A stretch of 64,000 nucleotides of DNA. It comes from Chiua virens. Taxonomy: Eukaryota > Basidiomycota > Agaricomycetes > Boletales > Boletaceae. The notes under the pieces were generated by a model that saw only the letters and a list, made by a program, of their open reading frames with translations, was not told the origin of the DNA and did not search any database. The stretch spans positions 1,674,001-1,738,000 of the forward strand of contig JAHNUO010000003.1 in NCBI GenBank assembly GCA_019787685.1. Reading direction: 5' to 3'. A program made the translations under genes and the position numbers. Positions 22,354-34,039 of this stretch are shown here, piece after piece; within the stretch, counting starts at the first letter, position 1, and each line of letters opens with the position of its first letter.

Positions 22354-24175
22354 ATGGCGCCATACTGGCAATCTGACGGTTATTATAACCATGGTGACGT
22401 CGTCGAGTTCGAAGGTAGACACACCTCCCTCATACTCTGGATTTGATCTGATCGCCCCCATGATAATCTAGGTGTAGAGTACAAGATCATGCAACCTCAC
22501 TGCTCCCAGGTAGGTCCTTGAACTCCGATCGTCACGGCCGTACCGTCGCTCACAAGAAATGTTAGGATGACTTGACACCCCCAACGAGTCCAGCCTTATG
22601 GGAACGTCTTCGCAGTGGCGGACGCCGCCAAAACCGTGAAGTGAAATCGGGAGGAGATCGCAAACCTTTCCAGGGTCCTCCTGATTATGGGCAACAACAA
22701 CGAATGCAGCGTGTCGTGGTCGACGAGGTGCCGCAGCACAGGCCAGGGTCCCGGCTCAATCACACCGAGGAGCAACCAGGTGGAGAATGCAAGCCTCAGT
22801 GTCCTCCCGATGATGGGCGGAAAGAACAGCGGAACGCAGTATGTCGAGGTCGAAGAGCCCGAGGTTTCGCAGAGGGCCCACCACGCCGATCATGAGGAAC
22901 ACTGGGGAAAGGGTTTTGAACCTCGCTGTCCTCCTGATGATGGGCAGAAAGATCAGCAGGAGCAGCGCGTCGAAGAGGTCGAAGAGGTTTTGCAGCAGCC
23001 CCGCCACGCCGATCGGCATGAGGAAGGGTGGGGCAAAAATTTCAAGCCTCACTGCCCTCCCGATTATGGGCAGAAAGATCAGCAGACGCTGCGCATTGAT
23101 TCGGAATACGAACAGGTCACGTTCCAGGACTCGAAACTAGACACTCAGGTTGTTGTGCAACAAGAGCAGGGGGAAAAGGGCAAGCGTTGGTACGACATTG
23201 ACGACAAGCGCAAGGTGCGTACTTTCAGGATCTGCTTTCAATCAACAACCTTACCTTTCACAGATCGGTGGAGGTATTCTCGCTGGGGTCGCTACACTCG
23301 GCGCGGGCTATATGACGTACAATCGCTTTAGAGAAAGCACGGAAAAGGTAGGAAGATCATCACGTTCTTCATTGTTTACCTGTCCCCAGGGGTTAATATC
23401 GCATTCTCACACTGACAGAGAGCGGCGCGAGCTTGGTCAGCTAACGCCTGGGTCACAGACTCGCAGGCCCGTACTCGACAATGGCGTGCAGGACGGCACA
23501 ATGCACCCATTGCCTGGATCTGGAATGAGGGGAGATCTATTCCTCGCGATGCCATCCGAGGTGGAGAAGAACATGGGGAAGCCGTTTATATCTGCCGTGT
23601 CTACCATCAGGTCTGGACACGTCATCTTACCGTTGGTTCACTTTCTGATGCTCGTACGGTCACCAGGGCGGAATCAGTGAGTGGGTTTCTCCGATTAGAA
23701 ATCGCATCGTAACTCATGCTTTGATCAGTGGTTGGAAAGGCTTCTGGCGTCTTCAAGAAGGGTGCTGTGATTGGTTACAAGAAGGACGAAATTCATGCAA
23801 GTGTTTCGAATACACGATCATCTGGAGCTCACTGCCAATTTTCAGTATGACAAATACGAGATTCTTGTCGGCGACCATCGCGCCGTCAGATGGATAACTT
23901 GCTCTGGTCAATTTAATCTCGGGGCCCTTCACGGTGCCCGACCCATCGAAGGTGGAAGGGAACCGGACGGGTCGCCTATCTACATTGCTCAGGCACCCTG
24001 TCGCGGCGCTGTGTACCCAGGCAAGGCTTGTGAGGTATACGGAGATGGTTGTTTCATCCCCTACGACGACACCGAGAAGAAGGTCAAGGTATGTAACGTT
24101 TCACCTCAGTGACACAATGGATCCGCGTCTTATCGGTTTACATAACAGGAATATGCTGTATTGTGCTATGCCTAA
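22354..24175 (+). CDS. CBM5/12 + DM9 (DUF3421) protein B with 42-residue repeats, frameshifted once
   Basis: Paralogue of protein A. Exon 1 gives MAPYWQSDGYYNHGDVVEFE, followed by YKIMQPHCSQDDLTPP and TPALWERL (CBM5/12-like). The linker is expanded into four 42-residue units, each centred on a Pro-Pro-Asp-(Asp/Tyr)-Gly motif. Then come WYDIDDKRK and the glycine-zipper IGGGILAGVATLGAGYMTY. The first DM9 has IAWIWNEGRSIPRDAIRGG and GEAVYICRVYHQGG; the second has PIEGGREPDGSPIYIAQAP and YPGKACEVYGDGCFIPY. The end is EYAVLCYA, stop 24175. Introns follow the places seen in gene A. One extra base (probably an A near 22838) shifts the frame between repeat units 2 and 3. The product may sit in or on membranes through the zipper, but it has no signal peptide; function is unknown. 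Confidence 0.75.
22677..23120 (+). repeat. Tandem 126-base (42-residue) repeat in DM9 gene B
   Basis: The CCT of the Pro-Pro-Asp core recurs at 22677, 22803, 22930 and 23056, giving spacings of 126, 127 and 126 bases. The units carry HADxEExWGK and a Gln/Glu-rich part (QKDQQ, VEEVEEV). The odd 127 spacing marks an added base. Gene A lacks this expansion. Confidence 0.85.
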
Positions 24176-24675
24176 TGCGTGGGGTTTCGGGAGCGACTCG
24201 GACTTCTAGGCTCGTTTGAATCAGACAATCTTCACTTTTCCGCATTAGAGAGGTGAATGTCAGCATTCCCCTGAACCGGTGAAGAGGTATTCGGATCCGA
24301 ACCATACATGCTGCAAAGCGCGGCCCTTCCAAATTTCGAGGCATATGTAATTGCTGTGATATGACGTCTAATCACACATTTTGCAACTTTGAAGCACCGC
24401 CATCCGAGTCGTACCTGGGTGTACTTTGTACAAATTGAAGTCGTCGCTTCCCACTCGGACTCGGGGCGAAAGCAAACACGACGGTGCCACCGTTGTCCGG
24501 TTCGTACGATTATGTATGCTAAGTACTTACTACGCGAACTTGAAGTAAATGACTCGGACTCGGACTCCTCGGACTCGGCGGAAGTAAGTATGCACATCCA
24601 ACAACAACGCGTCCTCATGTTCTACATGAGCCACACACCCTTTTTGAATCGTACTCTGGCATATCGGTTTACACA
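24176..24675. other. Degenerate flank between DM9 gene B and the DM9 relic
   Basis: Corresponds to where the duplicated promoter should be for the third copy. Similarity to the other two promoters is weak at best. It contains a short GACTCG-type repeat near 24550-24580. Confidence 0.4.
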
Positions 24676-25570
24676 ATGACTCGAGACTAGGGACCTGGTA
24701 CCTTTTACCGGAGAAGGTAGACATTAACACTGCTCCGCTGGTAGTCATTTCGTCCGATTTGATCCGAGTCTGATCGTCATGACCTAGATGTCGAACATGA
24801 GACTCCATTGCTAAGAGATAGATCCTCTGATGTCATGGCGTTTGATTGAAGCGTCGGGAGGGTTGGATGCCGGCGGTGACTCCCGCCCTCTGGAGTTGCC
24901 TCCAAAGCAAAGTCCCCGGAAACAAAAAAAGAAGTGGTGAGGATATTTTGTCCTCCATCCTCGTCAGGTAGTGCGAGGAAGGTTCCGAAGGTCTCCCGCG
25001 CGACAACATTCTACTGGCATGCAGATCGGAGGACGCGGCATCTGCCGTGTTCACCATGCGGGCTGTACAAAGTCCGAGTCAACGCATCGCTAGCTCAGCT
25101 ACTGACTCGGATCTTTTACGATGAACAGGGTGGACTCTATGAGTCGACCAGCTGCCAGAGATTGGGATTCCTGCTCAGCAGGTGTATTGCAACTCTTACT
25201 CCCGAGATTAGAAACGGGCGCTTAAGTCACTGCGGCGACTGGCAACTCGACGTAGTATTCTATATGCTATCCGACACACGAGGTTCTCGTTGGCGACGCT
25301 GCCGCGGTCAGGTGGGTATCTTGCACCTGTCGGTTCAACCTCGAAGCCTGGATGGTGTAAGTGCCGTGTGGTTTACCTGTTTACATCGCTCAAGCTCCCC
25401 AAGGCGGCGCTATCAACGCAGGCAAGGCATGTACTGATAACGGAGACAGCTTCTTTTTCCCCTGCGGTAACAGGGAGGTGCGGGCCAAGGTAACATTATC
25501 ATTTGCCTCGTTGACATGACGAATCTGCGCCCTATTGGCGTCCTTTGACAGATGTATACATTAATGTAAC
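24676..25570 (+). pseudogene. Decayed third CBM5/12-DM9 copy
   Basis: A relic of the same family as the two genes upstream, in the same orientation. The start context at 24676 resembles the others but is followed at once by an in-frame stop (CGAGACTAG). Recognisable scraps are a CBM piece (DWMPAVTPALW, near 24863), a DM9-1 piece (YDEQGGLYEST, near 25120), HEVLVGDAAAVRW (near 25275), QAPQGGAINAGKAC and a DNGDSFFFPC piece near 25435. Large parts of the linker, and the glycine-zipper, are missing or unreadable. Several stops and frame changes make a product very unlikely. Confidence 0.7.
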
Positions 25571-25814
25571 AATAAGCCATGAATGGTTGTGAACATGATG
25601 CCATGATTTTTGTGCGCCTAGACAGTAAGATACAAAGAGCGGAGGACCTATCGATCAGGAAGTCCGAGGCTACCAGGCCAGGGTACCTAAACTACATAAG
25701 AGCATTTCAGCGTATGTAAGGTATGTAAAGTCTATTCATGTCGTGCACTTCTCGTAAGTGATTCGTGTATTATGCTAAGAAATATCTGGTCGTTCACAAA
25801 GAGGGTGAATGTAA

Positions 25815-27722
25815 CTAGGGAGTTCCGGGCGCCGTTTGTTTCTTGTTTCGCAGCATAAACCGCGTGATCACAAACAAAATGGTACTTGCGATGATAAAAC
25901 ACTAGGAAAAGCACGTGGTCAGGAACGATGGACCGTCGGGTATTTTTTTTTTTCGTGAACTTACGCCACAGAGCAACGAGGGCCTCCACCAAATGTAGTT
26001 TGATCCCAAAAGTACGCCTGCCAGAGGCGTTCCGATCAAGCTCCCGAGTCCTGCGGCCTCGTGTGAGAAATGAATGAGAGCCCTTGATGGTTACATACCC
26101 GCCATGAAAAGCGATATACCCAGACGTGCCCTTTCGAGAGATCATGAGGTAAGAAAGGACGGTCGTCATCGACAGGCTGGAAGCTTACCCAAGTTCCGAT
26201 ACGTCGTGGGTCAGTAGTGTGATGAGCGGAGCACAAAGAGCCACATCTGGTTACACCGGTCAATCACAGCAAGGCCAAGAGAAACGGGAGCATTACTAAC
26301 AAACTCCCTCAAAGTACCCAAAGAAAACGCTAACACATATGGCGCTTGCGCGAGTAGAGAGGCCTATCATTGCAATAGTGACAACGCCGGAAAACAAGGT
26401 TGCCACAATCACTGCGTCGACAGGGCCACAATACGCGGAAATGAAACCAGCAGTAGCACGGCCAACAAAGTTGCCTCCGTTGAGAATAACGACCTGGGGT
26501 GGAAGTTAATACATGATATTCATAGGAAGAAGCCGACGGCACCGTGTAGAAGGCGAATTCTGTGCCTAGCCTATGCATGGCGGAATCGAGCTGGATGTAG
26601 AAAATAGGGAAGAACGAGCCAGCTGCATAGAGGAACAACCTAGGAAGATGTTGAATGTCATTTCGGATGACGTTGTTGGTGACCTACCCGACAGAGGCAA
26701 CTAGGTAGGGATAATCAAGGGAAGCTGACCGCAGTAGTTGAAAATAATGTATCTGTGTCGTTGGAAAATGCGGCCTGGTTCGCATGAGGCAGCAGCCAAT
26801 TAGCATCAACACGGCATTTACTGCGGCGGTGATGCGGATGGCGTTTGCGAAACCGAGATTGCCATTGAGGAGATTGTTTAGCATAATGGTATACAATGAG
26901 GAACCTATTGGTGCCCCGCTAGCGACTATGGACATCACAAGGTCCACTCGTTTATGGAAGTGCTGAGAGAGGACAGCAAGAGCGGGTACGTAGCTCATGC
27001 TTGCAGCTATTCCGAAACCAAGACCTTGGGACAAAACAATCTGAAAATAATGTGTTACATTTGAAGTATTGCCATGCAGAGTACGCACCTGATAGAATTG
27101 ATTTTGCTGTGATAAAGAGAGCATGAAGAGGCATAGCGTTTGTAGGGTGCAGCCACCCATTACCAGCCAGTGGCTTGCGGAGATGAGCACCATGCGGAGC
27201 ATCATGGATAATTAAGGAGAACCTACAAGTATCCCCTGTCATAGAGGCGCCCAAAAAAGAGTCCTCCAGATAATATGAAGAAGGTATTTGTGCTTCCTAT
27301 CCAACTAGAGGACGCTGTTGAGAATGAGAAACGTGTTACAGAAAAGGAGACTGACGAAATCGTAGACGACGAAACATTGGTTAAATAGTGTTGAGAATAA
27401 AAGTCTGGGCGGGAGTGAGTGACCAGGACACGCTATTGAAAGGATGAAGCACATGCCTTGGAAGACGCCGAACGCGTTCACGAAGCTGCGAGGACCGAGA
27501 GTGAGGTACGCTCAACTCGCAAAAATGTCTCCTACCCGAGGCCACTGACTTGGATCAAAAAGCTTGTGACGGAGTGAGGTCGCGACGTGTGGCGTTGAGA
27601 AGCAGTACTTACGCGCCGAAGACGGTTAGCCATGCAGTCAGGCCACCGTCTGGAACATTGGTGGCAGCATCGAGCAAAGTAGAGTCGTCGACGGAACGTG
27701 CGTTGTCATCGGGGGTGCTCAT
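25815..27722 (-). CDS. MFS transporter, monocarboxylate transporter-like (MCT/MCH type)
   Basis: Twelve-helix plasma-membrane carrier of the fungal MCT-like group, which includes riboflavin (Mch5) and monocarboxylate-type porters; substrate unknown. The soluble N-terminus is MSTPDDNARSVDDSTLLDAA, followed by the family signature VPDGGLTAWLTVFGA. Later blocks are GLGFGIAASMSYVPALAVLS, HFHKRVDLVMSIVASGAPIG, VVILNGGNFVGRATAGFIS and APLITLLTHDVSELG. The last exon gives CFIIASTILFVITRFMLR with a basic tail and stops at 25815. About ten short introns are needed, all in phase as far as traced. One intron near 25945 holds an 11-base T run. The start at 27722 is the first ATG before the conserved block. 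Confidence 0.88.
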
Positions 27723-27839
27723 GGGTGGTCGTATGCCAAGAGGCTTCAGAGGGATATTTGGCGGACATCTCTTAAGTAGAAAAAACTGGCCCTTCGGCTG
27801 TTTAGTTGCGCCCTAGCACCATACCTGGAATGCGATGCG

Positions 27840-30800
27840 GTGCGTTGTAGCACAAGGCAGAGGTATGTTTCTGTACGTTGCCGTGTCATAATATCATTAC
27901 CCCGATTAGGAAACACAAAAACCGTTGACCCTCTTGCCTCGAGGTCGACGAACTCGCACGTTGTGTCCTGCTCCCCGTCGCCGGGTCGATCCAGATGGAC
28001 TCCACCTCATCCACCTGCCTTGCTCAAGCCCCGTCTCAGGCTATTCAGGCGCAGTCCAAGCCCGAGGACACACGATGCCACTTCAGAATCAACACCACAG
28101 GCGCGTCCCCTCTTTTCAGCCTTGCACGAGGATGAGGACGACATCCCGACTCCTCGCGTGCACCCAAGGCCTATCGCTTCCATCAATGGCGACCCGGCAC
28201 CAACTAGCGCCCCCGTGCCTGCAGAGACTCCAGCGGCGCGTCTCCGCGCCTTACTCGCGCGCGAACCACGATCTCCGGCTAGCTCCACCCCAGCGCCTCC
28301 CCGACCTTCCTCATCGGACGGTGATTCGGTTTCTGAGCCGTCGCATTTGGGTTCCAGTACTTCGAGCGTCGCCCGCGAGAGCTTAAAGGATATATTCTCC
28401 CGTGCACTCAGAGACCCAGGAGACACGCCAGAAAAGGGTCGTTTCCGCAGAAATAGCTTTGATGGTAGTTCGATGGAAATCACCCCGGTCGTAGACGGGA
28501 GGAGAGGTCATCGCAGACCAGCGCGAAAAAGCCTAAGTGATGAGGAAACTGACAAACCAAGTACGTGGCTACCCTATACTCCACCGTCATGTTTCGGAAC
28601 CTCGTGCACCAGAATCTAGCAGACGATCTTCTCCTTCATTTCGGCTATCAACAGCGGTCACTTTTGATACCCTGCGTGCGCGGCTCATGTCCTCCCAATC
28701 ACAACTCGTGGATCAGAATCCTCCGGAAGCATTATACGAGCGTATGTTCTCTCCAGTGTTCTCTCTTCACGTCATTCAACCTTCATGCAATCAGAGTCGT
28801 CACTAGCATCCGCAAGCACGTCTAACGCCCAACGTCATCCTCAAGCAGCCACTTCATCATCCCAATTCAACCCGGTCCACATAACTCCGTCGGTCGCCAC
28901 TGATACTCCTCAGCCATCGTTCCAAATGTCATCACAGTTGGCATTTCAATCCAGTATGTATTCTTGAATGTATGACTTCATTGATTACACCGCAGTAGAT
29001 CTCCTCGAGCAAGATTCGGAAATGCAACGAGCAATGGGTGACGTTCTCAATTCCGAAAATGAAGGTATGATTACATCCATTCTAGCGCTTCTAATCCCTG
29101 ATGTCTCCAGAAAACACGGCCTCGACCTCTGCTCCGAACGGCGTTCAACCATCAGCGGGACCTTCCGCTTCGCGTCCAACCTCTTCGCTCGGTGCAGGCA
29201 AGTATAGCTCAAAGCTAGGCTACACACACGCAAGTTATGAGCTTGGTGGTAAGCCACTTTCTCGCAAATTGTGTGTCCTCCCATGGATAACATTGGATTG
29301 GGACAGCTTCAAGTTCTTCTGTAAATGAGGGGGCTGGTAAGCGAATTTGTCCCGGACCTAGCGTCACATTGTCACATGCCTGATTAAAGGAGGGGAACGG
29401 CACTCCCAGGAAGAGGAGAACAACCACCAACGCGAACGGGAGTGGAATCGCCCGAGACTCCCGTCGACGTCTAGTATTCCAGATACACACCGCAGACACT
29501 CCCGAGAATTACATCACCGCCTTTCTCAAGACTTCCGTTCACCCCCCCATACAAAATCACACTCTCCCGAGTCCGCATTACGGAGTACTTCTGCCATGCC
29601 AATACATCGCCACCTGGAAAGACGAGGGAGCCTTGTATCTCTCCGCAGCTTCGACGATGATCACGGCTCCAGGCCAAGCTCAAGCGGTTCCCAGGCAGAT
29701 TGTCAGTTTTTTTCTTGACTCCATAATATTTTTGTGGCTCAAGTTTCACTAGATCGAGATCGAATTTCGGAACTTGACAGGGAAAGAAGTTACGAGCGAG
29801 AGCGAGAATGGAACAAGCGACATCTGCCCTCCCGTCCATCTTCGAGTATGAGTACCAGCTCAAACCACTCCTTTACACACGCACACACGCATCCACCCCG
29901 ATCACCCTCAGCGACACCTTATCTTACCCCAACTCACTCATCCCTTCAGCGGAAGTCCTCGCGTACATCCCTCCGTTCGGATTCTCCTGCCTCCTTAGCT
30001 AGTAGTCGCGATTCATTGAAGGAACGCGAGGAAGGAGAGAAAATGGAAGTAGCACACGAACGCGAGCGTAACTGGAATTCGCCTCGGCCCCATTGGATAA
30101 CTTCCAAGTCTCCGTCTTCTCATCTCAAAACTCAAAACCAAAATAATCATTCCCTTCGACCTACGTCGAGCTTACCTCATCTGAGAGGCTCGAATGGCCA
30201 TCAAGACACATCTCGGGCGTCGACGAAGCTGCGCGCGTCGCCAAAGGTGGACTTCTCTCTCCCTATGTCACCTCGTTTGTTACGAAAGTCAGGAGATCGG
30301 TCAGATTTGGGGCTTGAGGAAAGTGCTACTGGTACCATCCAATCCACGCCATTAAACGGTTCCAGTCCTAGTAAAGCGCCAGGCGCTACCTCTAGGTTTG
30401 GTTGGGATTTCGCCCGCAGTCCCCTGCCTCCACTTGAGCTCGATGATTCTGAAGAGCATCGCAAAAGTACTTCATCTCCCAGGGCATCACAAGCTATTAC
30501 ATCAAGTCAAATACCTGTACGTTCCAGACTGAAAAGCTTCTCGAGTGTTGGACATGCGGCTAGCGATATGAGCCTCACGCACGTCGTGGGTGACGAGTCC
30601 TCCTTTCAACGAGACTACCAGAACGGGTTGTCTGAGAATGCTGAACTACGTAGTTACGGAGAACCTCCAGCGACCAGAACTTCATGGAGTCAAGACGACG
30701 TGGTACTAGGTGTGTGCATTACCGACTTTTCCACCTTTAGCTGGTCATAACAATATTCCAGGCAGCGATGAAGAGTCTATAAATGATATTCCTCCCGAGT

Positions 30801-32901
30801 CGACCACCCCGAGGAGCAATCCTCCAAAACTCCTTTCAGAAGAAGCTGAGACGGACACCGAGACGGAAGTGTTGACGTCACCATCTCCACAGGGTTCCCC
30901 TCAACTCGACGCACCGACCTCTATCCCCATTGACGCTTCGCTTCAGGATGTAAGCGACCCACCACATTCCCAAATTTCGAACCCCCCTCCAGAAGAACAA
31001 CTTATCAATGCTACACCTCCTGGTACACCCCCCGCTGCCAGTTCTAGCTTAGAGTTACCTGCTGGAATCTCCCCTTCGTTTTCCCTGGTAACACCTCCAC
31101 GTTCAATGTCACTTGGCAGTTCTACGTCTATCTTGGACTTTAGAACGCCTTCGCCCCCGCACGACCTTCCAGATCTTCCCGCTCCACCATTATCGTCGGA
31201 TGACGATATGTTCGGGGGTACGCCTACAAGAGACCGACGTGCTGAAGTCAACTCCAATTTCACATTGACCAAGACACCGAAACCACCCGGCGCTTGGACT
31301 GCGACTCCATTGCCGCCCAGGCTAGGGAATCGATCGTCTTCACCTGCGGATACTTTCTCTCTGGAGTCGACACCTCCTGCATTCACCTCTACCCCGTTAA
31401 CCCGTGCAGCTACCTTACCCCACATGGGCGCCGAGGCCGAGGCCCATAGTGTGGATGAAGATAGGCTTCTTACCCCAGTAGGATCATTATCACGAGCAAG
31501 ATCTCTACCCTTACGCACACCTGCGCCGCCCGGTGCATGGATGGCAACTCCAGCCCAACCTGCGCTTCTAACCAATGGCGCGGATCAATCTCAGTTTGGT
31601 TCGCTTGGTAGGAGGAAAGGTCTCTTGAAAGTTCGTTTCGATGTAGCCGAATCGGAGACTTCTGCAACGGAAGGACACCCAAATTCACCTCTGTCCGCTA
31701 TCAGATTGGTAAATCCCGAGTTGCCCTTACCAAAGCTGGCCATGGACGGAGAAGTCTTGAACGGAGTCTCGAAACCGGGATCAATATCAACCGTACCACA
31801 GAGACCTGCTACCCCAGAACGACCCACCACACCAAATTCTCGAGAAAGTGCGCCATCTCCCCGGTCACTTCGGAAATCTCCTTCTGTCCGACTTGTGGAT
31901 GCTTTCGGACGGGAAAGAGTCAACGAAGAACGGGTCGTAGTCCCACCGATCAACCTCCCAAACGAACATGCGGATAGAGAAAGGAAGGCCACTACGTCGC
32001 CCCTTACCCCTCGCCGCAGTTTGATACGAATTGTTGATGCTATGGGGAGGGGAGTGGGCGAGGCCGCGGAGATCCCTGATGCCCCAGAAGATAGAAAGAA
32101 TAAGTCATTTGAAACGGATGTCTCTGTTGTTTCGGATGACACTCCGCTTGGACATGCCGAGGCGTTATCCCGCATGAGGAAGACACTCAAAGACCTGGCT
32201 GAAAGTTTGAGTGATGCTGACAGGTTGGTTGCCCTTTACGTTTACTAAGAAGCTGTGAATGAACGACTCGATCGGTCAACAGGTCTGAAGATCTAGAACT
32301 CAATTCCAGTCACATTGGACAGCTGGAAGAAGTCTCCCAGGCCGCTCGGGTCGCTCGGAATCAGCTCGCCCACACTCTCCATGTGGAGACAGCCAAGGAA
32401 CACGATCTGCACCGCAACAATAAGTTCTCCGCCTGGACTCGCGGACTTCTGGTATGCACCCCTCGGATCAATGTCTCCCTCTGATAATCACACATTACAT
32501 AGCCGACGACCGCCCAGGGACCATGGACCACAACCATCATATACTGTGGCGTCGTCATGCAGATACTGCTCCTTTTGGCAATGTGGAGGTACGTGTCGTG
32601 TTTGCATATCCGGAACTTGACCTGATCCTTCTTCAGATACGCTCATGCGGAGGCTCGTCGTATCTTTTATACAACATACTACGATCCCATATACCCAGAG
32701 TACACACCGGTTCCAGGGGATCCGCGTCTCAGTGGCACGCTCTCTGCTTCACGACCATGGACGATGTTTGATTCGTATGAAATCATCCGCAGGGAAGGTT
32801 GGTGGTCAATTGGGACAGAGATACTGCGCGCGGCAAGACATGTCGGAGACCAGGCATGGGAGCGGTGGGGTGAACACACCAGTTTGGAAAATCCAAGTTG
32901 A
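27840..32901 (+). CDS. Very large Ser/Pro-rich protein with a C-terminal membrane anchor, function unknown
   Basis: I do not recognise a named family. The product, about 1,450 residues, is mostly disordered and rich in Ser, Pro, Thr and Arg, with many SP/TP sites that could be CDK or MAPK targets. Readable pieces are RHRSPSP-like basic-Ser motifs at the start, SLKDIFSRALRDPGDTPEKG, TFDTLRARLMSSQSQLVDQ, an RERE-rich helix near 29760-29820, two PPGAWxATP motifs (near 31285 and 31530), LRKSPSVRLVDAFGRERV with the similar RRSLIRIVDAMGRG, a coiled segment (MRKTLKDLAESLSDADR), then WTTTIIYCGVVMQILLLLAM as a membrane helix near 32520-32590 and RRIFYTTYYDPIYPEY. That order suggests a cytosolic or nucleoplasmic scaffold anchored by its tail. 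Some seven introns are used. The start is uncertain: 27840 is the in-frame ATG. Confidence 0.6.
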
Positions 32902-33150
32902 TTGATACCAGATTACTTACGTTGATCTTACTTTCCAATACGATAAATTTAGGCAGATATATTGCTTGTATACATCATGTGGGGTGGACTCACCGCAAAC
33001 ATGTTTCAGCTGTCGTTCAGGACAACTACTAGCGTAAAATCTCTAAATACGCACGTCGATTCACGTCGAGTATCTGAATCATATTCCGATAAACCTAGTA
33101 TCACCATATTTGTCCGAGTCACTAAATGACATGTTCTCCAAACTTTGTTC

Positions 33151-33803
33151 ATGCCACCCATGTGAGAGCATATCGAACGTCCCACATCACCGCTCAACTC
33201 ACTTTCTCAGACGAGACAAGTTCACGATCCACTCCAAAGCGGTCGTCTGCCAGGACGTTGATCTCAAAGGTGACATCACCATCGGACCAGGCTCCGTCAT
33301 CCACACCAAAGCGACCATCTTTGCGCTCGGCGGACCCATCGTCATCGGCTCAGGCTGCATTATCGAAGAAGCGGCTATCCTCGTCAACCGTCGTAAAGAA
33401 GTGATGCGCATTGGAGACAACAACCTGTTTGAAATCGGCTGTCGTGCGTGTTTTCGTTCACGTCGGTATGTCGTTCGTTGACACGGCGGAGCGCGTCTTG
33501 TTCGCGTTTTCAGGTGTCGAATCGCCTGCGATCGGTAATAACAACACTATTTCGACGCGTGCGCGCGTGCATCATACGGTGCGCATATCCAACTATTGTG
33601 TCATTGGTACAAGCTGTCTGGTGGTACCGACCGAGGACGAGACGTTGGAGGAGTACACGTCTGTGTACGGCCCTGCTGCGGAGAAACGGATATGGAGTGG
33701 GAGGGGCAAGGTGCAGGAGACTGACTTGCGAATGAAACACGCCGAGTATCTCCGGGAGATGTTACCCAAGTTCAATCGACTGCGTCGAGGGGACGGTGTA
33801 TAA
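33151..33803 (+). CDS. Dynactin subunit 6 (p27)
   Basis: Pointed-end subunit of dynactin, the dynein cofactor. The first exon is tiny (33151-33161, 11 bases, MPPI), then a 49-base intron (33162-33210) leads into RDKFTIHSKAVVCQDVDLKG. The left-handed beta-helix hexapeptides follow: DITIGPGSVIHTKATI, GPIVIGSGCIIEEAA, MRIGDNNLFEIGC, then after a second intron RVESPAIGNNNTIS, ARVHHTVRISNYCVIG and YTSVYGPAAEKRIWSG. It ends HAEYLREMLPKFNRLRR. This matches p27/DCTN6 in order and length (about 185 residues). The start is set by the tiny exon, because exon 2 has no ATG of its own in the right place. Upstream, another frame is open but unrelated. Confidence 0.92.
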
Positions 33804-34039
33804 TCGATTGATCATGCCCCGACTCGGACAAATGCAAGTGGTGCCTCTCCACAATACGAAATGGTTCGTTCGCCAGGATCTCAAGGAGAAAGTGCCCGAA
33901 TCACGATGTTACAATTGGAGATGTCGACGAGAAATTTTTACACACATATATATGGGAACACATGTAAGTATCATGGGACAGTGGCTAGCAAGGGAGAGAA
34001 GGAAATGACTCAGAGATGGTCAGATACGCAAGTTATCAG

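Noticed and set aside
28007..28483. Long minus-strand frame opposite the large Ser/Pro-rich gene (also 30943-31575 and 31591-32190)
   Set aside because: Ser/Pro-rich coding sequence often leaves the opposite strand open; codon pattern and splice signals support only the plus strand.
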